The notes under the pieces: model-generated | The model's input: only the letters and a program-made list of their open reading frames with translations | The model's database searches: none | What the model was told of the DNA's origin: nothing | Shown here: piece by piece, positions 43,464-52,325 of the stretch | Position numbering within the stretch: the first letter of the stretch is position 1 | How the letters are laid out: the number at the start of each line of letters is the position of its first letter | Origin: Myroides profundi | GTDB taxonomy: Bacteria > Bacteroidota > Bacteroidia > Flavobacteriales > Flavobacteriaceae | Assembly (NCBI RefSeq): GCF_000833025.1 | Contig: NZ_CP010817.1 | Span: 2,728,001 to 2,792,000, forward strand | Length of the DNA stretch: 64,000 nt | Direction of reading: 5' to 3' | Position numbers and translations under genes: made by a program

Positions 43464-44006
43464 TTACCAATATCCTATAATAGCTTTCTGATCTAAAGTA
43501 AGAGATATATCATCAGACTCTTCATTAATGATTAATAAACAATCATATTGTTGCATTGAATAACACACATCATTAACCACTGCAATACTATCTACTAAGG
43601 CGAATATAAATAGGTACACAGCATTAGTACTCACCCCACCAGAACTAATCTGTACTACTTCATCCTTTATAGATTGATGTAACATTAGATTAAAATCTTT
43701 ACCTAAGGAATAAGAGGTAATGTCTTCTTCAGAACCAAAAGAGAAAAGAGTATGAGTAGTATAATATTCCTCTTTCCCTTGTCTATATAGCTTAAAATCC
43801 CCTTCTAGCATAGACAGATATCTCCTATATCCATTAAAACGGGTAAACTCAGAAGGAACTGCTTCTATAGTAGCACTGCTTATTCTAAATATAAAATCCT
43901 TATCTGCATATTGAGCATCTCGAGGATATATCACATACTCATTTGTCTTACCTCCTGACCAAACACTAGTTGTGATCTCTTCTTTTTTTATTACTTCTAT
44001 TGTCAT
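43464..44006 (-). CDS. HutD family protein
   Basis: 180 residues forming a bicupin. Typical HutD features are the N-terminal WSGGKTNEYVIYP, ISSATIEAVPSEFTRFNGY with the family ring of charged residues, and FNLMLH near residue 107. HutD proteins are linked to histidine utilisation, perhaps as regulators of enzyme level. No hut genes lie here, so the role is open. It starts 20 bp after the stop of the lipoprotein gene upstream, probably in one transcript. Confidence 0.85.
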   Translation of the reverse strand: MTIEVIKKEEITTSVWSGGKTNEYVIYPRDAQYADKDFIFRISSATIEAVPSEFTRFNGYRRYLSMLEGDFKLYRQGKEEYYTTHTLFSFGSEEDITSYSLGKDFNLMLHQSIKDEVVQISSGGVSTNAVYLFIFALVDSIAVVNDVCYSMQQYDCLLIINEESDDISLTLDQKAIIGYW

Positions 44007-44026
44007 GCGTAGAAACAGTTTACTCT

Positions 44027-44512
44027 TTATTTAGCTATAAAACGAACATCTTTCTCATTCGTTTTATCCACCACTAAGATAATACATGGATGTATTGTAA
44101 AGCTTCTATTTTCTTGACTTTGTTTAATTGTATAAGACAACTCTAACACATCTCCTTTCGCTACTAATTCCTTTATTTCAAAAGAAGTATCTTTATCTGT
44201 AGGCTGACCTACTAAAGCTAAGACAAATGATCTTTTAAAATCAATAGGCGTTGGTACTCCCTGCTCTCCCATTGTAGCTGCAGTACCAAAGTAAGACTCA
44301 AAGTGATCTTGTGAAGTAATACGAAGACTTTCTACTTTATCATTCTCCACTGTATTTTTTACAAAATACCCCTTAGCCAACTCATATTTTACCTCCTGTT
44401 GTTTATCTACATCACTTAATTCTATTTCATTCTCTGTACTTTCTTTCTTAGCTGTGTTACAACTACCTAACAGAATAGTCCCTAATAATAGTATCAATAT
44501 ACTTCTGTTCAT
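44027..44512 (-). CDS. Lipoprotein of unknown function (161 aa)
   Basis: A signal peptide with lipobox LLGSC (Cys18), followed by a polar linker rich in Glu and Lys and a strand-rich domain (SFVLALVGQPTDKDTSFEIKE, then ENRSFTIHPCIILVV). Predicted to be an anchored periplasmic lipoprotein. No family assigned. Probably co-transcribed with the HutD gene. Confidence 0.6.
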   Translation of the reverse strand: MNRSILILLLGTILLGSCNTAKKESTENEIELSDVDKQQEVKYELAKGYFVKNTVENDKVESLRITSQDHFESYFGTAATMGEQGVPTPIDFKRSFVLALVGQPTDKDTSFEIKELVAKGDVLELSYTIKQSQENRSFTIHPCIILVVDKTNEKDVRFIAK

Positions 44513-44660
44513 AATATAGATTTTATCTAAAATAACTCTCTATCTCTTCTTTTATTGCAACAAAACGTCAATTTAACTTTTATACCATATCATATATAAT
44601 TCAAATCTTTAAATATATTGTAATTACTATCATTGTTAGATTTTAACACACTGCCCTTTA

Positions 44661-44690
44661 TTGTCAATAAAAAACTATTTTCTATATTTA
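44661..44690 (+). promoter_or_regulatory. Probable promoter of the hydrolase gene
   Basis: TTG at 44661-44663, 19-bp gap, TATATTTA at 44683-44690 (one base off TAnnTTTG). It is 45 bp before the ATG. Confidence 0.45.
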
Positions 44691-44735
44691 GTTCTATAAC
44701 TAAAACATATCGAATTTTTAAACCCGTGAACTATT

Positions 44736-45995
44736 ATGAAAAAAAGAAGTTTTTTAGTGAGTACGATTCTGTGCTCTGCCTTTATATTCACATCATTAAC
44801 AGCTTGTAACAAGAATGATGACAACGGAAACAAACCACAAGAAGAACACTTTATCTCTGAGAAGGACTATAGTCTAGATAAACTGGATGAAGCAGGGTCT
44901 ATTAAAATAATGACTTATAATATGCCTTATCTAAACGGAAAGAGTCAAAGTGCTACTGCTCTTATCATGTATCCCAAAACACCTAAACCAAAAGATGGTT
45001 ACCGCATCGTGGTATGGGCTCACGGTACAGTAGGAGTAGCAGATGCTTGTGCACCTAGTAATAATCCATTAGGAGAGAACTTTAAAGTAACTGCTAAAGC
45101 CTTATTAGCTCAAGGATATGTGATCGTAGCTCCTGATTATGAAGGACTAGGTACCCCTGGTATACATCCTTACTTACACCTAAAGAGTGAAGCCCTATCT
45201 GCTACTTATGCTATCAAAGCTGTAAAAGATAAATACACTAACGATTTTAACGGAGATTGGATGTCTGCTGGACAATCTCAAGGTGGTCAAGCTTCTCTAG
45301 GTATAGCTGAGTTAGCAAATAGTGATACTACTTATAAAGGAGCTGTAGCTGGTGCACCTGCCTCTAGTTTAGGAAAAATCATTCTAGAAGTAGCTCCAGT
45401 AGCTCTTGCAAAAATAGAAGCTATGGAAAATGCTAGCCCTACTCCTATACCTTTAGAAAAGAGAAGTTCTGTTACATCTTATGCTACGCTATTAGCTTAT
45501 GCTGCTCTAGCAGGAGTAGGTATTAAAGCAGAAACTCCGTCTTATGACTATACTGCGATATTCGAAGATAGAGCTAAAGGCTTTGCTAAACTAGCTGAAG
45601 GAAGTAATGGAGATAATGGAGACTGTCTAGATGGAGTACGTCAAGCGTTTATGGCTGACATCATTAAGTATATGAATGAAGATCCTAGTAATAAGGTAAT
45701 GACTTACCCTGGTCTTAATAATGAGAAGTTTAAGAATGACCCTATCATCCAAAAGTTCTTACAAGATAGTCAACCAGGAACCAAGAAAATAGACAAACCT
45801 ATCTTAGTCATCCAAGGACAAGCGGATACTAATGTACCTGCTATCGTGACTCAGGGAATGGTAAAAGGCTTACAAGACCTAGGTTCTCCTAGTGTAGAGA
45901 TTATCTTAGTAGAAGGTGCTGGACACACTCAAGCAATCGTATGGAAGAATGATGAACTAGTGAAGTTTATCAATAAATACATGCCCGCTCAATAG
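44736..45995 (+). CDS. Lipoprotein alpha/beta hydrolase (secretory-lipase-like)
   Basis: 419 residues. Lipobox LTAC with Cys24, then an alpha/beta hydrolase fold: VWAHGTVG oxyanion strand (about 94-100), nucleophile Ser181 in AGQSQGG, Asp364 in GQADTNVP and His397 in AGHTQ. The layout suits the fungal-like secretory lipase/prolyl-oligopeptidase-type esterases. It should act on ester substrates at the cell envelope. Monocistronic, with its own promoter and terminator. Confidence 0.85.
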   Translation: MKKRSFLVSTILCSAFIFTSLTACNKNDDNGNKPQEEHFISEKDYSLDKLDEAGSIKIMTYNMPYLNGKSQSATALIMYPKTPKPKDGYRIVVWAHGTVGVADACAPSNNPLGENFKVTAKALLAQGYVIVAPDYEGLGTPGIHPYLHLKSEALSATYAIKAVKDKYTNDFNGDWMSAGQSQGGQASLGIAELANSDTTYKGAVAGAPASSLGKIILEVAPVALAKIEAMENASPTPIPLEKRSSVTSYATLLAYAALAGVGIKAETPSYDYTAIFEDRAKGFAKLAEGSNGDNGDCLDGVRQAFMADIIKYMNEDPSNKVMTYPGLNNEKFKNDPIIQKFLQDSQPGTKKIDKPILVIQGQADTNVPAIVTQGMVKGLQDLGSPSVEIILVEGAGHTQAIVWKNDELVKFINKYMPAQ

Positions 45996-46012
45996 CAAAT
46001 AAACACAAAAAC

Positions 46013-46048
46013 AATAAAGGTCACTAACAGAAGCTAGTGACCTTTATT
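46013..46048. terminator. Terminator between convergent genes
   Basis: A 14-bp perfect stem AATAAAGGTCACTA/TAGTGACCTTTATT with an 8-nt loop, after the hydrolase gene. Confidence 0.75.
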
Positions 46049-46080
46049 ATATCTTTAAATCAAGTACATTAAGTCAGAAA

Positions 46081-46126
46081 ATTCTTAATTCTTAATTCTT
46101 AATTCTTAATTCTTAATTCTTAATTA
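46081..46126. repeat. Heptanucleotide tandem repeat (ATTCTTA x6)
   Basis: Six exact copies of ATTCTTA from 46081 to 46122, then ATTAA. It begins about 30 bp after the terminator and touches the stop of the convergent gene at 46129. A two-unit fragment also occurs near 47393-47403. Confidence 0.95.
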
Positions 46127-46128
46127 AA

Positions 46129-47184
46129 CTATATCTCGTGTTGCAAAACGAAAGCTTTGTTATACGTCTCTTTGCGTTGTTTACGAGGATAGAATACTAA
46201 GCCTATCTTACCATCAGTGATAGGACTTATCCCTGATAATACTAAATCGTTATTATCAATAGACAACACTTCCTTAGTCAATAAGTTTTGATATCCTTTT
46301 TTATTCTTGTTATAGAACAGTTCTACTAGTTCATCATTCTTAATCACTAACCACCCATTTCCAAACTCAGTCGTGAATTGTACTGCATTAGTATCATCAC
46401 TTACGCGTTGTGGATGCCAAGTACCGAAGAACTCATCACCGATATTAAATAGGTCACCATACATCCCTTCTCCATCTGCATCTATCTCTACGATACCTAT
46501 CTCACCATTCTCCTCACATAACAAATATGATTTCTCATCAAATGACAAGGTTAACGCTTCGTGTACAAAAGGAAAATCAAACTCTAGTAATCTTCTTCTC
46601 AGTTCCTCCCCATTCTCATCTATCTGACGGTGAAGCCATCCATCCTCTACCTCTGTAATGATATGAATCTCTCCATTTCGTACACAGATCTTATTATCTT
46701 TAGGAAAAGGAATAGCTACTTTCTTTTCATCCACTAGCACACCCTCTTTAAATGCTATAACGTTCATTACATCTGCCGCTTTTTCGCTCCAGATATCTAC
46801 ATTATAGAAAATAGAATGGTCTGCTGTACATCCTACAAAGCGTCCATCAAATGACTTGCTTCCTTTAAATCCTTTTACACTCTTATCAAATATAGCATAA
46901 GAAGTCATCTCTTCTTCCTCTCCACTTACTAAAGAAACAAAGTTATCCTTAGTAGGGCTTAAAAATAAAGTAGGTAATACTCCCCTAGTCTCTTTCTCCT
47001 CTTTTGTATTCCCTTCTTTATCAATGATAGTATATACTAACTCATAAGTATTAGTATCTCCTTCATTCGAATAAATATAATTTGCGATTAACAGTCCCTC
47101 TTTATTCCAACAGCTCCCCTTTACGCTTAATGCATAAGGTACTTCTATTGTAGATATTAACCCAAAAGATGTTTTTTCGTTCAT
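46129..47184 (-). CDS. Hypothetical propeller-like protein (351 aa)
   Basis: Starts at MNEKTSFGLIS; the open frame upstream to 47253 reads Cys-rich, implausible sequence and is left out. No family recognised. The chain is strand-rich with repeats ending in phrases such as EGKLLIANY-like, FVSLVSGEEE, HIITEVEDGWLHRQ, YLLCEENGEIGIVEI, suggestive of a beta-propeller of about six blades. It has no signal peptide. It lies alone between a repeat and a noncoding stretch. Confidence 0.55.
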   Translation of the reverse strand: MNEKTSFGLISTIEVPYALSVKGSCWNKEGLLIANYIYSNEGDTNTYELVYTIIDKEGNTKEEKETRGVLPTLFLSPTKDNFVSLVSGEEEEMTSYAIFDKSVKGFKGSKSFDGRFVGCTADHSIFYNVDIWSEKAADVMNVIAFKEGVLVDEKKVAIPFPKDNKICVRNGEIHIITEVEDGWLHRQIDENGEELRRRLLEFDFPFVHEALTLSFDEKSYLLCEENGEIGIVEIDADGEGMYGDLFNIGDEFFGTWHPQRVSDDTNAVQFTTEFGNGWLVIKNDELVELFYNKNKKGYQNLLTKEVLSIDNNDLVLSGISPITDGKIGLVFYPRKQRKETYNKAFVLQHEI

Positions 47185-47402
47185 AAGATTTAAAGCGTTT
47201 AATTCTGTGCAAAGGTAGCAAAAACAATATAGACATACTTGTATAACACACAAAACTTATTTAGTTTACCGTGGACAGTTATCAGTTATCAGAATTGCCT
47301 ATACATAGTGTTATAATACCGATGGCGCGGATTTATAATCCGTGACAATCACACAATAACCACTAAGTACATCTTGTCTAGAAGAAAAAACTTAATTCTT
47401 AA

Positions 47403-47690
47403 TTATACTAATACGTCTCCTATCTCAGCATGCATCTTTTTAAACATAGCTGCTGCAAAAGGACATAACGGCAATACCTTTAAATTCTTTTCTCTTACAT
47501 AAGGGATTACACCTTCAAGTAATATAGCCTTTCCTACTCCTTTACCATTAAATGCTTCTTCAACTCCCGTATGATCTATAATAATCTTATCTGTACCTGC
47601 TACAGAATAAGTCATATCTCCAGCGCGCTGTCCGTCTATATAAGCGACGAAAGCGCCTTTTGTCTCTTGAGCTTCATGTTTTATTTCCAT
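47403..47690 (-). CDS. Small GNAT N-acetyltransferase (COG2388-like)
   Basis: 95 residues, the usual length of the minimal GNAT group. Acetyl-CoA loop FNGKGVGKAIL at about 47-57, and LPLCPFAAAMFKK near the end, with the conserved Cys-Pro of this group. The target is unknown. It lies 79 bp after the OsmC gene on the same strand. Confidence 0.85.
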   Translation of the reverse strand: MEIKHEAQETKGAFVAYIDGQRAGDMTYSVAGTDKIIIDHTGVEEAFNGKGVGKAILLEGVIPYVREKNLKVLPLCPFAAAMFKKMHAEIGDVLV

Positions 47691-47769
47691 AATATATTTT
47701 TTTTATTGGTTAATGCTTTTCTTTTTCTTAATACTCCTTATCGGTTTTCTGTTCCCTGTTTCTCGTTCT

Positions 47770-48171
47770 CTAAACCGCTAATTCTGTATTTATAGTCACT
47801 TCTCCTGTCAATACCTTATGTACAGGACATTTATCAGCGATAATCGCTAATCTCTTCTTCATATCAGCATCTAATGATGCACCTTCGAAAGACACCTTTC
47901 TATTAAAAATAGTCTTTGTCCCTGTAGTATCTCTAGTCATCTCTATTTCCACCACGATCTTCTCAGCTTCCCACTTCTTTCTATCCATATACATTCTCAG
48001 TGTAGCAGCTGTACAGCTCGCTAGTGAAGTAGCTAATACTTCAAATGGGCTAAACCCTTTATTCTGTCCACCTAGATCAGCAGGCTCATCAGTAATCAAT
48101 ACATTACTACCAGCTGTAACCTCTGTATAATATAATTCAGTACCTAAAACGGCTTTTACTGTCACGTCCAT
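47770..48171 (-). CDS. OsmC family protein
   Basis: 133 residues of the OsmC/Ohr fold, which reduces organic peroxides through two cysteines. The first is in the helix LATSLASCTAATLRMYMDRK, the second in ADKCPVHKVLTG, both present. It begins 1 bp after the pirin gene stop, so the two are translated together. Confidence 0.88.
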   Translation of the reverse strand: MDVTVKAVLGTELYYTEVTAGSNVLITDEPADLGGQNKGFSPFEVLATSLASCTAATLRMYMDRKKWEAEKIVVEIEMTRDTTGTKTIFNRKVSFEGASLDADMKKRLAIIADKCPVHKVLTGEVTINTELAV

Positions 48172-48172
48172 A

Positions 48173-49087
48173 TTACTTCTTATTTTTAAATGATTTCATC
48201 CCTTCTGGAAATGGTACATAACTATCACTATCCCCTTCAATTAAAGGAAATACCTCATAGTTCTGATTGATCCAGTCTTGTTTTGCTTTCTCTAGTTTAT
48301 CAGTATCATGAGACACGAAGTTCCACAGTATATAGCGCTCTTCTGGTAGAGGTTCCCCTCCGAAGATATAGACTGTAGTATTAGGCTTCATTTCGAACTC
48401 ACATAGCGTACTATCATTAGAGATCAAGATATTCTTAGGTTCGTACTCATGCTCACCACTCTTCACTCCTCCTTCTAAGATATACATCGCTGCCTCTCCG
48501 AATAGTCCACTTCCGATATTGATCTTTTTATGTTCTGTAGATTTGATTTCGATATAATACAATGGGCTATATACAGGCACAGGTGATTTTCTTCCTAATG
48601 CTTCTCCTGCTATCAGTTTATACGACACACCATCCTCTTCCCAACTAGGCAAATCTTTTGCTTCGATATGCACAAAAGAAGGTTCCATATCTTCTAGTTC
48701 TTTAGGCAATGCTATCCAAATCTGTAACCCGTGTAGAATAGCATCTGGTGTAGTCGTACGTATATCTTCTGGCATGCGCTCAGAATGTACTACACCTCTA
48801 CCTGCTGTCATCCAGTTTACCGCACCTGGTGTGATACGCTCTACGCTTCCCACACTATCTCTATGCATGATCTGTCCTTCGAATAGATAAGTCAATGTAG
48901 ATAAACCTATGTGAGGATGTGGATCTACATCTAAATTATCGTGTTCTGCTACGGATATAGGTCCCATATGATCTATAAAAGAAAATGGTCCTACGGTTCT
49001 CTTTTGTCTAAAAGGTAATAATCTACCTACTAAGAAATTACCAATACTCGCTGCACGTTCCTCTATAACTAAATCTACGTTTGACAT
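48173..49087 (-). CDS. Pirin family protein
   Basis: 304 residues, bicupin. The N-terminal cupin has the metal ligands in DPHPHIGLSTLTYLFEG and MHRDS and the later GRGVVHSE. Pirins are iron-binding proteins with quercetinase activity in some members or regulatory roles in others. It is the first gene of a pirin-OsmC-(GNAT) unit, which hints at a redox-stress function. Confidence 0.9.
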   Translation of the reverse strand: MSNVDLVIEERAASIGNFLVGRLLPFRQKRTVGPFSFIDHMGPISVAEHDNLDVDPHPHIGLSTLTYLFEGQIMHRDSVGSVERITPGAVNWMTAGRGVVHSERMPEDIRTTTPDAILHGLQIWIALPKELEDMEPSFVHIEAKDLPSWEEDGVSYKLIAGEALGRKSPVPVYSPLYYIEIKSTEHKKINIGSGLFGEAAMYILEGGVKSGEHEYEPKNILISNDSTLCEFEMKPNTTVYIFGGEPLPEERYILWNFVSHDTDKLEKAKQDWINQNYEVFPLIEGDSDSYVPFPEGMKSFKNKK

Positions 49088-49820
49088 AATATGATTATTT
49101 AATTGATGAATACTTAATTGTTCTAGTGTAAAAGTATAGAAGTTCTATTCATTACTAGTTAATATAGATTAAGAACCACTTCATTTATCTCCCAAAACTC
49201 TTCTCTTTAAAGATACTGATTCTATAGAATACTGTAAAGTTGAAAACACTTTTTTAACGTTTATAACAGTTCCCCTTTCTTATAAGTAGACTTCCTCCTT
49301 ATATTCTCTTCGAGTTTCTTGAGGTTTGCTAGGGGTTTTCTTCGAGTTTACTAGCCCAAAGCACGTTTTTCAGCAAGAATACTCCTAGAAACCCCCAAGG
49401 AATCTCCTAGCATCCTACACCATGATTAAGGCACTACACTCATTAATGGTGTATAAAAAAAATAAAGCATAAGTCAACTCAATAAACTTATGCTTTATAA
49501 ACAAAACCTAAATAATAAAATCTTTATTACTTATCTGATGTTAATTAACTACGTTAACATCGCTCAAAAAAAAATAACTATGAAATTGTATACTACATCT
49601 ATACAATAACAAATGCTGTGCCAAAAAAGAAATTTGAACGAATAGAATGATTTTTTATTCATAATTCTACACTATACCTCATCAATTAGTTCACTAAACT
49701 TGAGTATTGACAAGGGGTAATACTATTTTTATCACAGATAGTATTCTAGAGTATTTTATTACCTCTATAATGATAATGTTCTTTTTAGAATAAAATTGAT
49801 ACCTACTCTATCCCTTCTAT
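49088..49820. other. Long intergenic region with several hairpins
   Basis: Repeated TTTTCTTCGAGTTT-like motifs (about 49306 and 49340), complementary TGCTAGG/CCTAGCA segments, a TACACCA/TGGTGTA pair (about 49421-49452), a terminator (49462-49498) and a GATGTTAA/TTAACATC pair (about 49537-49561). No ORF of note. Confidence 0.5.
49462..49498 (-). terminator. Minus-strand terminator
   Basis: A 13-bp perfect stem ATAAAGCATAAGT/ACTTATGCTTTAT with a T run on the minus strand. It is 320 bp past the DoxX gene end, so it may end a long 3' tail or an unrelated RNA. Confidence 0.7.
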
Positions 49821-50222
49821 TTAATCCCATTTATGCTCAGATGACAAGGCTAACTTACCTCCTCCTGTAAAGAATAACCCAACAGCAACTAAGGCATAGA
49901 TACCTAATAACTCTACCTTCCATCCACCGTTATCATTCAAGCTAAAGATATCTGAGCTCTGTACTAATAACATAGCCGTAATACAATTAATTGCAAATAC
50001 TAAACTGGCTAATCGTGTTCTATATCCTATTAAAATCAGAAGAGGGGCTATCACTTCTCCTACATAGACTCCGTATCCGAAAAAGGCAGGAAGCCCTTTA
50101 TCCATTAACACACTTTGGATAAACGAAATACCATTAAATAATTTTCCTATTCCGTATAACAACATTGGAAAGCCAATACTAATACGTGTAATTAATAAAC
50201 CGATGTCTTGATTCTTGTTCAT
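49821..50222 (-). CDS. DoxX family membrane protein
   Basis: 133 residues with four membrane helices (about 9-27, 47-63, 70-90, 105-123). Family motifs are RISIGFPMLLYGIGKL and FGYGVYVGEVIAPLLILIGYRTRLAS. The precise role of bacterial DoxX proteins is unclear; some take part in redox-linked membrane complexes. It follows the outer-membrane protein gene by 12 bp. Confidence 0.85.
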   Translation of the reverse strand: MNKNQDIGLLITRISIGFPMLLYGIGKLFNGISFIQSVLMDKGLPAFFGYGVYVGEVIAPLLILIGYRTRLASLVFAINCITAMLLVQSSDIFSLNDNGGWKVELLGIYALVAVGLFFTGGGKLALSSEHKWD

Positions 50223-50234
50223 TTCTATTGTATT

Positions 50235-50855
50235 TTAAAGATTTATTTTTGCAAAAACACCAACGTTTTCTAGGTGTTTCCATGAATTATTAAACTGTTC
50301 TAGGTTGACTGCTACACCGAAGCTATATTCCTCATACTTCACCCCTAATCTGATATGTTGGAATCCTCTGGTATATTCTTCTGCATTCACATTACCCACT
50401 GCAGATACTCTGAATAGTCCTTTCACCTTATCAGTTAACTGAGGGCTGTATTCAAATAATAAGGATTGTTCTAGTGTAAAACCCGCTTGGTAAGTTGTCC
50501 CTACAGCATAAGAGAATAATACCTCCTTACCTGATACCTGATATTGTAACAACATACTGGCAAACTTGCCTGGATTCTTAATACCTACTGAAGTGTTTAA
50601 ACTAAAATGTTTTGAAAATTGATAAGCTAGCGTATTACGCATAAATAGAATATTGTGCTTATCATTATCATATTCTGTATCGAATAGAATAAGGTTCTGA
50701 AGTTTTACCTTATCACTTATCTGATAATTAAATGTATGGGTGTAAAAATAAGAACGGTGCCCTACCATTCCTTCTGGATTATATGAAAATTTCTGAGCTA
50801 AAACACCTTGCCCAAAAAACATTATAACAACTGCATAAAAAAAAGCTAATCTCAT
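50235..50855 (-). CDS. Outer-membrane protein, likely beta-barrel (206 aa)
   Basis: Started at MRLAFFYAVVIMFFGQ, a proper signal peptide ending GVLAQ; an upstream ATG at 50885 would put ten polar residues before it. The mature chain has alternating strands (RSYFYTHTFNYQI, LNTSVGIKNPGKF, HIRLGVKYEEYSFGVAVNL) and ends GVFAKINL, a barrel-like end. No named family. It lies between a Crp-type regulator and DoxX, likely one regulon. Confidence 0.65.
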   Translation of the reverse strand: MRLAFFYAVVIMFFGQGVLAQKFSYNPEGMVGHRSYFYTHTFNYQISDKVKLQNLILFDTEYDNDKHNILFMRNTLAYQFSKHFSLNTSVGIKNPGKFASMLLQYQVSGKEVLFSYAVGTTYQAGFTLEQSLLFEYSPQLTDKVKGLFRVSAVGNVNAEEYTRGFQHIRLGVKYEEYSFGVAVNLEQFNNSWKHLENVGVFAKINL

Positions 50856-50957
50856 TTGTCTTCTATCATTATTTATATAGGACAAATGTATTAGCTCGAG
50901 ACAACGTGCTTCTTAAGATAACTTAAGAAACACCTATACGGTAAAAAAACTGATCTA

Positions 50958-51548
50958 TTATAAGTGCTTTTTCTTTAAATAGCTTAAAAACTCAGGGGTA
51001 ACACCTAAGTAAGAAGCAATGATATACTGAGGTACACGTTGCTCTATATCTCTATACTCCTTTATAAACTTCTGATAACGAGAGTACACCTCTGTACTGA
51101 GATTCTCTAACATACGCTCCTGTAGTGCTACATAAGCGTTCTGGATCTTAATTCTGAAGAAAGTAGATATCTCAGGAACATCTAAATACAGTCGCTCTAA
51201 ATTAGCCTGACTAATCTGTAAGACCACAGCTGATTCGATAGCCTGAATATACATCTGAGAGTCTTTCTGCGTTAGATAACTATACAGATCATTAATCCAC
51301 CAATTCTCAATACCAATCTGTAAAGTATGCTCTTGGCTATTCTCGTCTAGATAATAACATCTAGCACTACCCTCTGCTATAAAACGCATATATTTAGAAG
51401 GTTGTCCTGGTGTAAGTAGAAACTCCTTTCTCTTTAACTTCACTATTTCTAAACTGTCTAATACTTTATGTACAGCCTGTTCATCTAGTGTAATAGTCTG
51501 TCTTAAATGTGCTATAAAAACTTCAAAATACTGCTCCTGCATATTCAT
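50958..51548 (-). CDS. Crp/Fnr family transcriptional regulator
   Basis: 196 residues. An N-terminal cyclic-nucleotide-binding fold (about 25-115; FLLTPGQPSKYMRFIAEG, then SARCYYLDENSQEHTLQIG) and a C-terminal winged helix (QYIIASYLGVTPEFLSYLKK). It lacks the Cys cluster of Fnr. A Met two codons later is a possible alternative start. The next genes on the same strand, the barrel protein and DoxX, are probable targets. Confidence 0.85.
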   Translation of the reverse strand: MNMQEQYFEVFIAHLRQTITLDEQAVHKVLDSLEIVKLKRKEFLLTPGQPSKYMRFIAEGSARCYYLDENSQEHTLQIGIENWWINDLYSYLTQKDSQMYIQAIESAVVLQISQANLERLYLDVPEISTFFRIKIQNAYVALQERMLENLSTEVYSRYQKFIKEYRDIEQRVPQYIIASYLGVTPEFLSYLKKKHL

Positions 51549-51866
51549 TACTCAAAAATAAAAAACAAAGAAACGCTTTTTACAGCAATATAAAAACGAT
51601 AAAAAAAGCTTTATCTACAACAAAACATATCACATTTCAAACAATATCATTTTATAATGAAGCTTAACAAACACTCCTGTTTTGTATTCTAAAAAGCTTT
51701 ATTACTTTTAGGGTAAGACAATCAAAGGTTAGAAGGTCTTAATCTATAATTACTACTATTAACAACACAATCAACTACTTTTTATCAATGAAAAAGGGAC
51801 TATCGCTTGATAGTCCCTTTTTTAATTTATCTATAATAGATTCTAAAAAATAGTCTTTATTACTAC
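51549..51866. other. Intergenic region
   Basis: AT-rich. It contains one strong terminator at 51791-51822 serving the SMR gene and nothing else recognisable. Confidence 0.6.
51791..51822. terminator. Terminator after the SMR gene
   Basis: A 14-bp perfect stem AAAAAGGGACTATC/GATAGTCCCTTTTT with loop GCTT, usable in both directions. Confidence 0.85.
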
Positions 51867-52196
51867 TTATGATGCAGCTACTACTTTAAGTCCAATAATA
51901 GACCCTATCAAAGTAGCGATAAAAAACATCCTCCAAAAAGTAGCAGGATCTTTAAATACAAATATTCCTACTAATACTGTTCCTACAGCACCTATACCAG
52001 TCCATACTGCATAAGCTGTTCCTAGTGGTAAGGATTGTGTCGCCTTTACAAGAGCTGCCATACTACAAACTAAGGCTATCAAAAAAGCGGCATACCATCC
52101 TACTGCTTCTGTTCCTGTAGCTCCCTTAGCTTTACCTAAGCAAAAAGTAAAACCTACTTCAAATAATCCACCAATAATTAAAATTATCCAGTTCAT
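51867..52196 (-). CDS. Small multidrug resistance (SMR) transporter, SugE/Gdx-like
   Basis: 109 residues with four membrane helices. The essential glutamate is Glu13 (GGLFEVGFTF). LPLGTAYAVWTGIGAVGT is the SMR signature in its SugE/Gdx-like form. The Gdx branch exports guanidinium; the Qac branch exports quaternary ammonium compounds. Assignment between them is by motif only. No guanidine riboswitch was recognised upstream. Confidence 0.88.
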   Translation of the reverse strand: MNWIILIIGGLFEVGFTFCLGKAKGATGTEAVGWYAAFLIALVCSMAALVKATQSLPLGTAYAVWTGIGAVGTVLVGIFVFKDPATFWRMFFIATLIGSIIGLKVVAAS

Positions 52197-52325
52197 TTGT
52201 TCTAAAATTTTAAGCGTGCAAAGGTGGATAATATAATTTTATTATTTTTTATCAAATGAAAATAAAATTCTCATTTATTTTTAATATAGCGATTTTATAA
52301 TCGTTGAGGTTTAGTTGCATTAGTA

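Noticed and set aside
47324-47344. GCGGATT/AATCCG hairpin near 47330
   Set aside because: Short (6 bp), no T tract, single occurrence. Not enough to call a terminator or operator.
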